A stretch of 64,000 nucleotides of DNA from Elmis aenea. Taxonomy: Eukaryota; Arthropoda; Insecta; Coleoptera; Elmidae. Positions 47,885 to 60,779 of the stretch are shown here, one piece after another. The DNA lies in NCBI GenBank assembly GCA_947652605.1, contig OX393579.1, forward strand, positions 4,154,001 through 4,218,000. Direction: 5' to 3'. The notes under the pieces are model-generated. The model worked only from the letters and a program-made list of their open reading frames with translations, made no database searches and was not told the origin of the DNA. The position numbers and the translations under genes were made by a program. Each line of letters starts with the position of its first letter. The stretch's first letter is position 1.

Positions 47885-48595
47885 TATTAACAGAATACAG
47901 AAAGAACTAAGAAGAAGAACAAACTATGATCGCTACAACATAAAACAAAGGGCATAACATCACTTCAAATGGGCTTAGGTTGGAACAGGTAGAAAGCTTT
48001 AAATGTTTAGGAGTGATCATAGAGAAAAATGGAGGAATGGACAAGGAAATAAGCGAAGGTACAGGAAATGTGGGAAGAATATTTAACAGTTTAAGAACAA
48101 CATTTTTGGAAATAGAGAAGTCCCAAAACGAACCAAAGTGGAAGTGGTCAAAAAGGTAGTAACTCCGGCACTTTTATACGGAAGTGAAACATTCACAAAC
48201 AAAATAGTATCCTGGTGAATGCAGCAGAAAAGAGATTTCCAAGAAAAATCCAAGGAAAAACCAAAAAAGATAGAATCAGAAATGAAACATATAGAGAACA
48301 ACTAAAGATGAAATCAGTTGAAACAAAACTACAAGAAATACAGATGGTTGGGTAACTTTTATAGGATAAAAGAAGAAAGGTTAACCAGAAAACCATGTGA
48401 AGTAAGATCACAGGGAAAAAACAAAAGAGGTAAACCGAGAAAAACCTAGCAAGACGAAGTTAGAAAAGCAGCAACGGATAGAAGCATCAAATGGAAAGAC
48501 ATAAGAAGCTGGCACAAGAAAGAAAACCTGAAAAAAAGTCAGCACAACACAACTGAACAGTCCTACACCTAACAGTAAAATGTCTCATGACTAAA
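47885..48595 (+). pseudogene. Non-LTR RT C-terminal relic
   Basis: LEQVESFKCLGVIIEKNGGM (about 47976-48035) is the Y/C-LG-I-I pattern following the RT core. After frameshifts come PKRTKVEVVKKVVTPALLYG with SETFT (about 48123-48195), AEKRFPRKIQGKTKKDRIRN (about 48225-48285) and basic fragments to 48545. It appears inserted within the tandem repeat seen on its right. Confidence 0.75.
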
Positions 48596-48619
48596 TAAAT
48601 AATAAACTAAAAAAATAAT

Positions 48620-49045
48620 TTATGTTTTGGTCAGTATTATTAGCAATTATTAAAATTAATAAATAATTTTAACCTAATAAGTCTTTAATTAAAAAAAGCT
48701 TTAACTAACCTTTAAGCTGACTCTGATGCATTTGGTCAGTATCAAAGGGTCAGGTTAAGGGTTGTTTAAGACTTTAAAAAATAAATAACAAAAATTAAGC
48801 TAATGCGCCCTTTTCTTCATTAAAAAAAGCTTTAACTAACCTTTAACCTGGCCATAGTTTATTTGGTCAGTAATAAAGTGCCAGGTTACAGTCTGGTTAA
48901 GATTTTTTTAAATAAAAAATTTAAATTTTGCTTTCATTCATAAAAAAATCTCAAGTACCCTTTTAAAGCTGACCGGTATTCATTTTGTCAGTAATAGAAA
49001 ATCAGGTTAACGGTTACTTGTAAGTTCTTATTAAATAAATAATGA
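48620..49045. repeat. Degenerate ~120-130-bp tandem repeat
   Basis: The word TTTGGTCAGTA recurs near 48626, 48733, 48861 and 48980, and AAAAAAAGCTTTAACTAACC near 48691 and 48822, with a decayed version at 48942. Three to four units, 107-131 bp apart. Non-coding. Confidence 0.75.
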
Positions 49046-51279
49046 AATTGTAACTAATAGGTAAATAATTACCAATTGTATAAAATACTGATGGTGATAC
49101 TTACCACATATATTACGTGCTGATATTGTATTCTAAATACTAACCATCTATTTAAAATACTAACAAAAAAATTTTTAACTTCTGGTCCAATAAATAGCAT
49201 CCTTAAATTTTTAATAAAGTGGCAAGTTTCATTTGTTTGGTCAACATTTCGCATTTTTTACAATGAAGCCTAAAAGTGTTAAGAGACACCATAAGAAAGA
49301 CATTTTTTTGGCCAAAAATTTTAAAAATCGAAAATACATCCTAAGCAAAAACCTTTATTTTGTTTAACAAAGGCCTACAATAGTTTTTAACAGCTTTTTT
49401 AAATAAAAAACAAAGTTTGCATAATTTTTGCCAAAATCGTAAGTTTGCAATGTTTTCTTTAAGTTAAAAAACATCCTCAGTAATGTTTTTCCACGTTTAG
49501 CTTGTTCACAATAACGTGACTGCAAATAAACAATTAAAAGACAGAGATTAAATAACTTGATGCAATTTGTAAAATTTATCTGATAACACTTTTATTAGTT
49601 CGCTTCAAGTTAATTCTTTTTAAAGCTACATCCAAAATTTGCCGGTAGGTGGTAGTACTCAGGCCGAACTGAGTTATGGTCTAAAGTTAAACGCTTGTTT
49701 CCTCTTTTGTGATTCATGGTCAAAGGCATCTTTTATTTTCGTTATTGCAGTCCACACTAACGTCTGCCTTATCAGTTATCCAAAGTTTTGACTGGAAATT
49801 TATTTTAGACCCACCTTAGTAAATAATTTATTAAAAAATTCACGAACAATTAAATTATATTTAGTTATTGTACACACATACTATGTTTATCAGACATGTA
49901 TATGTATTTTAACGACAAAACTAATGAAGAAGAGAAGATTCTTTTGTTTTATATAGGTAAATTCTTATACCAAAAGTTAAAGGATTAAAATTGAAGAAAA
50001 AATCATTCATTAAACGTACATAAATACATTCATTTACTTCGTAAATCAAATCAATTTAACATTTACAGTCCAAAAAGCCTTGTTACAAATATATTTTTTA
50101 AATAACCTTTTTTTAAGTACGGAAAAAAAATATACAAGCGTCACTGCTTTTCAGTCGAGATTAAAACACACTACTATCGATTTTAAAATTGCTTGTTAAA
50201 CAAATCCTTAATGCAATTCAGCATTACTATTTGAATAGAACATCCCACGTCTCTTTGTTAATCTTTCGAATTACATAAAATCGGTGCTTGGTAGCATTAA
50301 ATGAAACATTTATTTAATGTAAAGGTAAGCTAGTATTTTACCGACTTGTCCCTAATATATTATCAATGTGAACAAAACAAGGTAAAATGGCGAACAGGGG
50401 TAATCCTTCGGCCGAGTATTTATATGCGGCTTATGTTACTTTCTCACTGGATGCGAATGTGGTCAATTCCATTTTGATTTCTTAGCTAGAAGCATAACAA
50501 GATTTCTTCCCTTCCTGGATATAAATGTTACGTTTATTTTTTTCCTATGGGCATCTTGCTGTCTTACAGGTTTGTTTTTATTGGGTAAAATGTATATTAT
50601 AACTATAAATATTAGATATTACATTGAACTTTATAATAGCTTTTCAAGTGCAGGTAGCAAAAGTGAGATATAAAAATAAAAATGATGAATTGTAGCAAAA
50701 AATGATTAATAGGTGTGGTTAGTCCATTCTTTGTTTGAAGATATTTAAGTTTTTGCATTTTAATCGATTAAAGATTGTGCTAGTCTTCTTGATTTGTCTA
50801 CGTTTCAATGAACTTAAATACTTATATGTTAGTTCATTAGACAACTATTTTTTTTTTGAGAATTTGCTAAACCAATATTTTTGTTTTTGGGCCATACGTA
50901 GACTTCACCATTTTCATAATATAGGAATTTTAAATATCATAAAATTTCAGTTATTTCAACTAATTTCACTTGTTTGCGTTATGGTTCAGTTCGGTTTTGT
51001 TTATAAATAAGAACAAGAAACAAAATTCTATTGATTAAACTTAATATCTATTTAATTTTTGCTAATAATATTATGCTCAAATGATCTTGCATATAATTTC
51101 GTAGATTTTTGTATTAAATGGCAAATTAGTTGTTAAATGACACAGTGCTTAAAACTAGACTACGAAAAATAGACATAAACTTTTTTATTAATGAGCAGTT
51201 TTTTGAAAGTGGTATTAGTAACGATATACCTACTTCGAAACGAACGATTTTTTTTGGTTTTAGTCCCTGATTTTAAGCA
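49046..51279. other. AT-rich non-coding, nothing recognised
   Basis: The 91-codon frame at 50735-51010 is hydrophobic and low complexity, as expected by chance in AT-rich DNA. No repeats found. Confidence 0.45.
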
Positions 51280-52810
51280 TTTGAAAACTGTATTTTCCTT
51301 TGTATTTAATCGAATGTTTTTGCTCCAAACAAAAACCATTTGGTGTGTGCTATAAACCCAAAGTAATTATTTGGAAGTGTTTTTCAGAGCTTATTTTTAA
51401 TTAATCTTTTTTTTTAAATTGGATTTATTTTAAATTGTGAGAGCTTTTCAGTAAAAGCATGACATACCTTTTTTGAACGCTTTGTATAAACTGGTTTTTC
51501 AAATTCCCGACTTACATAAAATTTCGGTCATCTGACACCGATTTAAAACAAATAATCCGATATTCCTTTTTAAAATGTTGGTTTTTTGTTCAAAGTTTAC
51601 AATTTTGGCGTATTTCGTACTGTAATTAATCAAACAGCGTTTTAATAAAGGCTCAAAATATGTCATATACTTCAAAGTAATCAAAGTACATCTAAAAGTT
51701 TATTTAAAACAATTAAAGAGTGCCGAGCTTTGTGACGTCACGAGCACCGACAGCTGAGCGCTGGCTAGTAAGTGAAGTGACGTATCGGACGTCTGCATGA
51801 CGCTACAAGTTTTCCATTCGAAAAAGTGTTTTTTTCCGATCATCCGCAGTATTGAGGTTGGGAGAAACGTTTTTGGGACATTAAAGTCACTATTAGAAGT
51901 GTTTGCAAAAGTCCACCTGTTAAAATTACTTCAAGAACTTTGTTTATAAGTAGCGTGGGTTTCTCCTGCTACGGCTGCATGCCGTAGCCTACTACGAACG
52001 TCCTTTTTGCTATGGGCAACACTTACCCGCTGTTCTTGAAGTTAAAATCTCTTCTAAGTCCAAAAAAATGGTATGGAATGTTTTGGTTTTTGACTTTTAC
52101 TTGTATATTAATATATTTTTGTGCTTTTTTATGTATAGTTAGGTACGTAACTAAAAGTTTGAGGTTTATTCTGACGTTTTGTTTCTTAGCAGTGCAAGAA
52201 ATTCCACAAATGGCTACTTGTGGACGCTTTTGGAGATGATGTTCGACTACTAAGGTGTTTGCCGAGTAATTCCAAAGCGAACAGTGGATTGTGCACCACA
52301 AATAAGGTGGGTGAAACGTTTATATGTAGACGCTTATTGTTGAAACTTTATATAAGTGGAAAAAATAGTTGCTCAACAATTTTAGTGTTGTACTTAACAG
52401 CTTTTGGGTAAAGTAGAGATAGTTTACTTGGTAATAAATCGTAGTTTTTTACCAATTAAAACACACTGGTGGATTATTGATGTGTTTTGTGGTATATTCA
52501 CTCGCAAAATTTTGCTGCATTGGCGTTTATGCAATCGTGTACTAGTCTGCATATCTTATGCACAATATGGTTGCCTTTTACTCAAAATTTTTTATTTTGC
52601 AGGTTGTGCAGTTTGATTGGCCAAGTTTTTGTGATGCTTCATCATGAAAATGCTACTTTAGAAGATGTTGCTTCTTCAGGAGGCGGTGACGTCTTCAAGG
52701 AGGTGCCCACTGTGGTTATCCGAGCAGATTTCTGATTGTTTGGTGAGTACAAATTTTGGTTCTTGCATGTATCAGTTACTTTAAAGTATGTGCAAAATGA
52801 CTTATCTTAA
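51280..52810 (+). other. Tandemly duplicated unit, copy 1: putative spliced locus
   Basis: Matches 53140-54680 over about 1.5 kb (spacing 1867-1879 bp). Landmarks in order: TGACGTCA at 51733 inside a cluster of ACGT half sites; a strong donor CTA|GTAAGTG at 51768; a conserved frame from ATGACGCTAC near 51796; a perfect 8-bp hairpin GCTACGGC/GCCGTAGC at 51968-51988; putative exon 2 at 52193-52306 (TTAGCAG|, |GTGGGT); putative exon 3 at 52603-52742 (TTTTGCAG|, |GTGAGT). In the frame DAFGDDVRLLRCLPSNSK of exon 2, exon 3 hits TGA after about 14 codons. An alternative exon 3 frame (ATLEDVASSGGGDVFKEVPT, ending RADF) is conserved in both copies. I cannot name it. It may be a degenerate gene, a non-coding RNA or an unrecognised repeat. 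Confidence 0.55.
51733..51797. promoter_or_regulatory. CRE-like cluster (TGACGTCA plus half sites)
   Basis: A full palindromic CREB/ATF consensus TGACGTCA, followed within 60 bp by TGACGTAT, GACGTC and ATGACGC. The same arrangement is kept at 53612-53676. Conservation in both copies supports function, but chance conservation in a recent duplicate is possible. Confidence 0.4.
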
Positions 52811-53139
52811 AATGTATCGGCTTGATATTTCATATTAAAATAATTAAAATACTTTTAATTAGCTATGGCCACACATTTTGGAATCCAGTATGTAATTTTA
52901 TTTATGTTTTTGGCTGTGTAAATGTTAATAATATTTGTGGCACTTTGAAAACAAATTGCTTAGTGTGCTAGGTTCCTGGTAAAATAAAATCAAAATTCGC
53001 AAAACTGTTTTAGAGTTAAAAGCTATTCCCCTGTGATCAATGAATAGTCCTGTAAAAGCTAAGATAAATAAGAAAAAAAAAATTGAAAATAGCAATGATA
53101 TATTAATAAAAATCATTAATTTCAGGAATCCTTTAATGA

Positions 53140-54680
53140 TTTTAAGATTTTGAATACCATATTTTCCTTTGTATTTAATCGATTGCTTTTGCTACAAACA
53201 AAAACCATTTTGTGGGTGCTGTAAACCCAACGTAATTATTTGGAAGTGTTTTTCAGAGCTTATTTTAAAATTATCGCCCTTTTTTTACACTTCGATTTAT
53301 TTTAAATATTGAGAACTTTTCGCTAAAAGCGTGGCCGCCTTTTTTTGAACACTTTGTAAAAACTTATTTTTCAAATTCGCTTTTAAGCGCGCCAAAATCT
53401 GCCAACTACATCAAATATCGGTAATTTTCACACAAAACAAATATACGATATTCCATGCAAATATGTTGTTTTTTTGTAGAAAATTTACTATTTTCGCGTA
53501 TTTCACACTGTAATTAGGAAAACAGTGCTTTAATAGAGACCCAAAATGTATCATAGACTTCAAAGAACATCTAAAAGTTTATTTAAAACAATTAAAGAGT
53601 GCCGAGCTTTGTGACGTCACGAGCACCGACAGCTGAGCGCTGGCTAGTAAGTGAAGTGACGTATCGGACGTCTGCATGACGCTACAAGTTTTCCATTCAA
53701 AAAAGTGTTTTTTTCCGATCATCCGCGGTATTGAGGTTGTGAGAAACGTTTTTGGGACATTAAAGTCACTATTAGAAGTGTTTGCAAAAGTCCACCTGTT
53801 AAAATTACTTCAAAAACTTTGTTTAAAAGTAGCGTCGGTTTGTTCCTGCTACGGCTCCAAGCCATAGCCTGCTACGGGCAGCGTTTTCGCTATAGGCAAT
53901 ACTTACACGCCGTTTCTTGAAGTCAAAATCTCTTAAAGCCCTAAAAAATGGTAAGGAATGTTTTGGTTGTTGACTGTTACTTGTATTTTAATATGTTTGT
54001 GCCTTTGTATGTACAGTTAGGCACGCAACTAAAACTTTGAGTTGTATTCTGACGTTTTGTCTTTTCGTAGTGCAAGAAATGGCTTCTTGTGGACGCTTTT
54101 GGAGATGATGTTGGACTTCTAAGGTGTTTGGCGAGTAATTCCAAAACGAACAGTGGATTGTGCATCAAGTATAAGGTGGGTGAAACGTTTATATGTCGAC
54201 GCTTGTTGTTGAAACTTTATACGTGGCAAAAACAGTTGCTCAACAACATTAGTGTTGTATTTAATAGGTTTTGGGTAAAGTAGAGATAGTTTACTCGGGT
54301 TTAAATCGTAGTTTTTTACCAATTAAAACACGCTGGATTATTGATGTGTTTTGTGGTATATTCACTCGCAAAATTTTGCCGCTTTGTTGGTGTTTAAGCA
54401 AGCGTGTGCTAGTCTGCATATCTTATGCACAATATGGTTGCCTTTTACTCAAAATTTTCTACTTTACAGGTTGTGCGGTTTGATTGCCCAAGTTCTTGTG
54501 GAACTTCATCATGTGGATGCTACTTTAGAGGATGTAGCTTCTTCAGGAGTTGGTTACATCTTCAAGGAGGTGCCCACTGTGGTTATCCGAGCAGATTTCT
54601 GATTGTTTGGTGAGTACAAATTTTGGTATTTGCATGAAATAGTTACTATAAAGTATGTGCAAAATGACTTATTTTAAAAC
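53140..54680 (+). other. Tandemly duplicated unit, copy 2: putative spliced locus
   Basis: The downstream copy of 51280-52810. TGACGTCA is at 53612, the GTAAGTG donor at about 53647, a frame at 53676-53867 beginning MTLQVFHSKKCFFPIIRGIE, the loop hairpin with one G-T mismatch near 53850, putative exon 2 at 54071-54175 and exon 3 at 54470-54609. Exon 2 is 9 bp shorter than in copy 1 (an in-frame change) and exon 3 is equal in length. Joining exons 2 and 3 keeps one frame open throughout, from CKKWLLVDAFGDDVG to SRFLIVW. Copy 1 has a stop in that frame. A TTTTGCAG acceptor at about 54799 would add a stop at once. Transcription is not shown by sequence alone. Confidence 0.55.
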
Positions 54681-55382
54681 GTAGCTCAATTTAAAATTTA
54701 ATTATGAACTTTTCGACCTTTCTGTTGACTAGATTTTTTTTTTAAGTTCCCCAAACGTTTTGAGTTAGTTTGTAAACATGTAAGTTTTAATTTTGCAGGT
54801 AATTTGTACATACTTTGGGTTAACTTGTAGTAGATTTGTATTGTAAATTCCGGCTTAATTTTGATTACGCTGTTTTTATAAAACTTAGATCAATCTCCAA
54901 TTGGGATTTTCTTATTTTACATCTTAATCGGATGTAATGTGCGAAATATTAAAAAACTGTGCCATAATAGATAAGAATATAATGTAGCAATTTCACAAGA
55001 TCTTTGTAGTTTGAAGTTATAGAGTTGGTCTGAATAATACGTTGTTTGTTGAACTCTCGGATTTAAGTAAAAAAGAAACTTGCGATTTTTAAAACAAATG
55101 TGCATGATGCTTAAAAAGGATGCTCTTGTTGTTTGTATTTTCATATACGTTATGTATGCGATTTGCATAAATCAGCTTAATTCGAATACCTGAAATGACA
55201 CTTTAAACTTTGTATGCACGCCAATACGCAAGAAAAGTATGCTGAAAGTCATTTGGTCACTACACTAATTTAGTTACTAACATTTTATAACACGCTTTAA
55301 GTTAGGAATTAAAATCATCTTATTCAATGCCTGTAATTTTCTGCTTCTTTTCGTGATAAACTGTGTTTGCGAAAGAAATTAT
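54681..55382. other. AT-rich non-coding
   Basis: Contains only the possible acceptor at 54799 and an 83-codon minus frame without a motif. Confidence 0.4.
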
Positions 55383-55457
55383 TTGGTCGATCGAGGTGTG
55401 GCGATGTAACAGGCACATCTTTCCTAAAGATGACTACACAGAAAGTTGATCGACCAA
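55383..55457. ncRNA. Candidate 75-nt hairpin
   Basis: TTGGTCGATC and GATCGACCAA form a perfect 10-bp outer stem. Inside, GTGTGG can pair with CTACAC (one wobble), and a terminal CATCTTT-cct-AAAGATG hairpin is perfect. The size is in the range of a microRNA precursor, but the large asymmetric internal loop is unlike canonical ones. Could equally be a small foldback. Confidence 0.3.
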
Positions 55458-58128
55458 GAAGTGTAATTACTTCACCCTCATGGGAAATACGAAAATGGTT
55501 CAGAGCTTATTCGGATTCCCTTTCTTGATATTCGCTTATAACCATTTATATTTACATCTTAATCTCATTTTTTGGCGTTATTACCCTAACGCGAATTTCG
55601 GCTCTTGAGTGGCGTATCGGCCTTGTTAGGATCGTTTAGACATGTTGTCATTTTGTGCGGTAGAATATATTATATATAAATTATCGATGCAACTTTGAAT
55701 TTCTAGAATTTTAAGTTTTCGTGTTAAATTTTCAATGAATATTTATAAAGTTATTTCTTTTAACATTTTTATAATCACATTAATTTTCTTTAATTTTTTT
55801 GATTCAAACTATCATACAGTTTTAATTAAATAATGATCACGAAATTTTTCAGTTATCTATTGATAAACAAATATAAATGATTAAAAAAAATAATTAATTA
55901 TTGATTCAATAAAGTTTAATAAAAAATTACTTGAGTATGTTTTGTTTGAAATTATCTCTTATCGGAATGCAATACCAGAAACCAGACTATCGTTTCTAAA
56001 TAAGCTGCAGTCATTCATTTATTTGTCAACTAATGAAGAGACGCGAGTCTTGAAAGAGATATTGCATTTGGATAAAAGATCCCCAGAAAAACATTGTTGA
56101 TTTTTAATTAAACCTATTTACGAAAATTCTAGAATCATAACTTAATAACCCAATAAGTTATTTAAACGGAAATCATTATTAATAATATAACATAAATTAA
56201 TTTTGCTGATAAAAGACACCCAATTCAATTACAACAAGTGTTGCCAACTTTAAGCAATCGAAGGAACACTACGAAAAGCACACATAATCTTACTAAATTC
56301 TGTCCTTACTATAAGGTAGAATAAATTTGTTGTTACATAAATAATCCATTGTTAATTTAACAAAAACCACGATAAAAACATACATCTTGTTTTTTATGGT
56401 TTCATTTTTAGTTTAACTTGACATTGTAAAAAGTTGTGACGACTTTTTTAACGACTGAGAAACAATTTCTGGCCATTTATCGATTAACCCAAAAACTATT
56501 TCCTATAAAACTTTAAACGTTCAATTGCTTAACCTTTCGTAACAAAGGGAAGAGCAAAAGTTTGTCGATATCGCCCATTGTCTTCTAATAAAAATAGACA
56601 TTTATGGCTGCTATAAAATTTATTTTCCCAATTGCACTATACAATTACAGTTCGCCTGCAAAATAAACAAATTCAAACCCATCACGACAGGTGTGTTATA
56701 AAATACAATATATTTTAGTAGGTAATATGACGGGGTGATGTGGCGAATATGAGCTCAAGAGAAAATAATATTAGTTGTAGCAACTGCTTGCAGTTTGAGC
56801 TATAAGGAAGCTAAAGTTTGTGAATTAAACAGTAAAAAGTAACCAGTTTTATTGCTATTAAATTTCATTGTAAATTATACACCTTATTGTTTTATTTATG
56901 TTAATCTCCAGTATTTACAAATAATTTTAATTACTTAAAACTGTTAAAGGTTTTGCATAAGGATTGTTTTGGAAATTAAAATATTAATTTAACGGAAACT
57001 TGCTATGTAAGTGTGTTTCAAATATAGATATAAAACTTCTGTTTGTGGTTTTAATCCGTTCTAGGGAAACTTTAATTAAAATTTAAACTGTTTAGCACTG
57101 TGCTATTGTTGAGTTAATTGTTTTTGAAACTGCAGATACGATAAAGTTTACCAATGAAGGATTTCTGTTCGGAAAATGTTATGCTCGACGTGTAGGTGGT
57201 TTTTAGGAAATTCGTTTAAGTAACTTATTATCTCTTGAGAACTCATCTTTAGCTGAATCATGGCGCAGAATAAATTACAGGAGTTAAGGCTTGTTAAGTG
57301 GAAACACACACATGTTACTTTTGGCACATAAAAATTGTGTTTTACGCAATATCAAATAGCGATCTTGTAAATTTTTTTAAATAATGGATAGCCTATCTAA
57401 TTTAAATAGCACCAAACTGGGTTGGCCTGATTTAAATAATATAATAATTGAAAATTTAACGTGAAATTTCATCTTTGGTCGTATTTTTGAATTCTAAACA
57501 ATCTTTCCCTTAAAGTTGGGCCACTTTACTCTTGTGAATATTTCTGAAATCGCTAAAATCTAGTGTCGTATGAACTTTTGTTTTTTTTCATCTTAAAATT
57601 AGTTTAGGTCATGCACCAACTTTTATCAAGAATAAAAGTTTCTGAGAAACTTTGGATAATTTTTTTTTTATTTGTTTCTTAATTGTTGAATGACGCTGTA
57701 TAGAAGATATAATGTAGTGAGAAAAATGAATAAATTAGTTGTAAAAAGGGAATATACTCTAGTTTCTTATAAAAAAAATCAAAAATTAGTGTTTTTTTAA
57801 ATTTTTATCAATGATTTTTGATTTTTTAAGTAAAAATTAAATTTTGCCCAACTCTGGCACCAAATGTCATTAATTTAGTTATGTTTCTTTATTATTAATT
57901 TTTTTTTAAATCCTTAACAAATCCAGTAATAAACCGATTATGAAATAAAACATGTGACCCCTTTTACTACAAATTTTATTTTCTGTAGATTAAAAATAAC
58001 ATTTTACAAATTTGAATAGAATTTATTTAAAATGTACCAAAATTTGATCCCTTCGTTGTTGGTAATGTAATCCAGTTGGTAACATTTTTTAAACAGAATT
58101 TAATTTGGAATCTAAAAAGCAAAAAATA
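55458..58128. other. AT-rich non-coding, nothing recognised
   Basis: No frame of note. A short ATCGC-TAAAATCTAGTGTC segment near 57550 also occurs near 22450, suggesting a weakly repeated sequence. Confidence 0.45.
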
Positions 58129-58324
58129 TACAGAGTGTTGTAATTAAAGTAAAAAAAAGTCACATATCGGTACGTGAAAAAAAAAACACTTGGTACCTAT
58201 AGCTGAAAATTATTTTAGGTTTATGCAATTCATATCGCCAACAAATTTTGTCCTAAAAATTTTCTTTTATTTTGAATAATAAATCAGATATACAAGAAAC
58301 ACGCATTAGGGGTACACCCTGTAT
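58129..58324. mobile_element. Short element with TACAGAGTGT / ACACCCTGTA ends
   Basis: Inverted terminal motifs about 10 bp long at each end of 196 bp, flanked by TA. Beyond these, the arms do not pair well. Confidence 0.45.
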
Positions 58325-58515
58325 ATTTTGTATATTCTAGACAATTTTTATATTATTTTATCAAAATAATCCTCTAGTTAAAATTTTTAACGATTGCCAA
58401 AAAGTTGATACTTTTCTAACAGTTGATAAATATTTTTTTGAATTATAATTTCACTCAAAATTGTTAGGTAATTTTTTGTTTTATAGCTTTATTTGCGTAA
58501 ACTCATTTACCATTG

Positions 58516-59146
58516 TACAGGGTGGTCCAAATTCGGTGGAATTACATGGGTATCTCTCTTAATAGACCAGATAGAGAAACGGTTAAATTACCAAAAATGT
58601 GCATTTTTTGGGACAAACTCAGAACAGTTGTCAAATTTATTCTATCATTTTCTGTTTTTCTTGATTTTTTTTGTTTTCACAGCCTACTTTTAGTTTTTCA
58701 TTTAAAAAAAAAATTGAAAAACCTTCGTAACTCGCGTATTATTGAAAATAAATACTTCAACTCTTATATATTTGGAATGAGAAAAAAATCAGGAATTTAA
58801 ATAGGCCATAGCCAACTATAGCTTCCATTTAAAAAAAGATAAGTTTGTGTCATAACTTTTTAACGGCGAGCGTATTTTTTTTTAAAGTCTAATCAAACAA
58901 CATAAAAATATCTAAAAATATAGTTCATAAATTTTTCCGATATTTACAACAATAACGGAGATATGACACATTATTAATGTGACAGTTTTTCTCTAATATC
59001 TCAAAAACCGGAAATGATAGAATATATTTGAAAACGGTTTTGAGTATGTCCCAAAAACTGACCATTTTTGGTAATTTAACCGTTTCTCTATCTTGCCTAT
59101 AAAGCGAAATACCCATACAATCCCATTAAATTTGGACCATCCTGTA
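58516..59146. mobile_element. Inverted-repeat element, ~120-bp arms
   Basis: TACAGGGTGGTCCAAATTCG through the AGAGAAACGGTTAAATTACC block (58516-58650) mirrors 59030-59146, which ends GACCATCCTGTA. The arms diverge moderately. Overlapping short frames on both strands (for example GISLYRQDRETVKLPKM and GISLNRPDRETVKLPKM) are simply the two arms translated, not genes. Confidence 0.85.
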
Positions 59147-59773
59147 CGTTCAGTAATTTATTTTTTGAGTGCTGTATTTAAATAGGCACATTTTTCTTTT
59201 TTTTGTTGACAATACTTTTTAAAGAGTTTCGCTTTTTTTTATACAAACTGTCACATTTCAAAGTTTTGTTATAACAAGGTAACGCGTGACACTTCTTGCT
59301 TCTGTTTTAATATCAACGTGTTTCTTCTTGTAAACATTACAAATATACGAAGCGTTCTGCTTTTTTGTTTAGACTTTGATTCGAATTTCGACTCGGCTCA
59401 CAATAACACAATAGAGACGTATTTGATAAACAGGACACGTTTAACAATGCCCCCAAAATAACTTTTATATTTCACTCTTCACTTCCATCCCTGGTAACAC
59501 AGAATTTTAGTGGTGGGTTTAATACGGCCCCTGTCACTTAGCTGATTGACGGCCTCTGTGACTGGCATTGCCAATTTATAAATCCCGACGTGAAAACGTA
59601 ACTGCGGGAGAGTACTCCAACGAGAAAAAAACAAGCAAATTTTTTGAGCCCGATCGTTACTTGTTATCAAGCTCAGAGATTGAAACCTTGAAATGAATAT
59701 AATGTATGGAAAAAATATTTTTGTGCGATTTGTTTGATAAGGTTATATAAAATCTTGCAGGAAATATTTTTAA

Positions 59774-60094
59774 ATACGAGGGTCATGCTAAGTTTTTTTA
59801 GGAATTTAAAAAAAAATTAAGCCATGAATGGGTATTTTTTAATTCTACAGTGCTTAAAACAATTTACAATTTTTTTCCCAACAATATTTTTGTACCTTTA
59901 AGTTATTAATGATTTAAAAAAATGCCCATTTTGATTTTTGTTTATTGTCTAGCGTGCAATAGAACTTTTTTAAAACATTAAAGCATCACTGAGTAGGTCT
60001 CAGAAAAGGGAAAAATTTGTCTGATTTAAACATTTTTGTAGCTCGTACGTTTACGAGATTCCATTAGTGGCCCTTCTATGTGGACTACCCTGTA
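59774..60094. mobile_element. Possible short TACAGGG-type element
   Basis: The left end ATACGAGGGTCATGC and right end GGACTACCCTGTA are weakly inverted. No longer arm pairing. A tentative call. 59147-59773 contains nothing recognised, apart from a GC-richer patch at 59480-59640. Confidence 0.3.
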
Positions 60095-60779
60095 TAGTGA
60101 ATAAAATAATTGTTGTCCTGAAACTTGAAAATATCATTTACAAATTATATAAACTATCCAACACACTTAAAGAAATTGTTGGGTTACATAGCTCACAATT
60201 TTTACACTGTCTACAATATCATTTATTAAAATACCAACCAAAACTAATGCGGTATATTTTATGCAAACTTAATAATTATTTAGACACTAAGACAAACATT
60301 TTCGCCTCATATTGTAGGTGTCGGTATAAAAATGCCATATGCAGTGTCGTTATTCTTGGATATAGGTATTACGCTGCAATAAATAATGCCTGGTTCTTCA
60401 GAGCAGGGCATGGTTTGAATTTGTATGGCTCATCTTTCTTGCTTGTAGCAAGTTGAACAGTTTTTTTTTGCATGTAAATATGTCACTTGCTTCGAGGTTT
60501 TTTTTGATACATTTTATGATAACGAATCTCACAAGACGACACATGCTAAAGTAATATTTTAAGCTTGGAAGTATACCGTTGAATTTATTCTAGAAAATTA
60601 CGTATTGAGTGTTATCGTCTGCAAAATTTTAGCTTCATGGATAACTAAGATTAGACAACCGTTTAAAAACCTACCTCTGTCCAATTTGAAAATTGTGTGA
60701 CGTAATTTTGCTAGTACATACGTGAGAAATACTAATATTTAGTTGATTAAAAACTTAATTACATCGCAAGGGATAACTA

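Noticed and set aside
58513..59116. Conserved peptide RETVKLPKM on both strands
   Set aside because: The similarity comes from the two inverted arms of one non-coding element.
60067..60456. 129-codon open frame
   Set aside because: It starts at an element end, has no recognisable domain, and its composition is what chance gives in AT-rich DNA.
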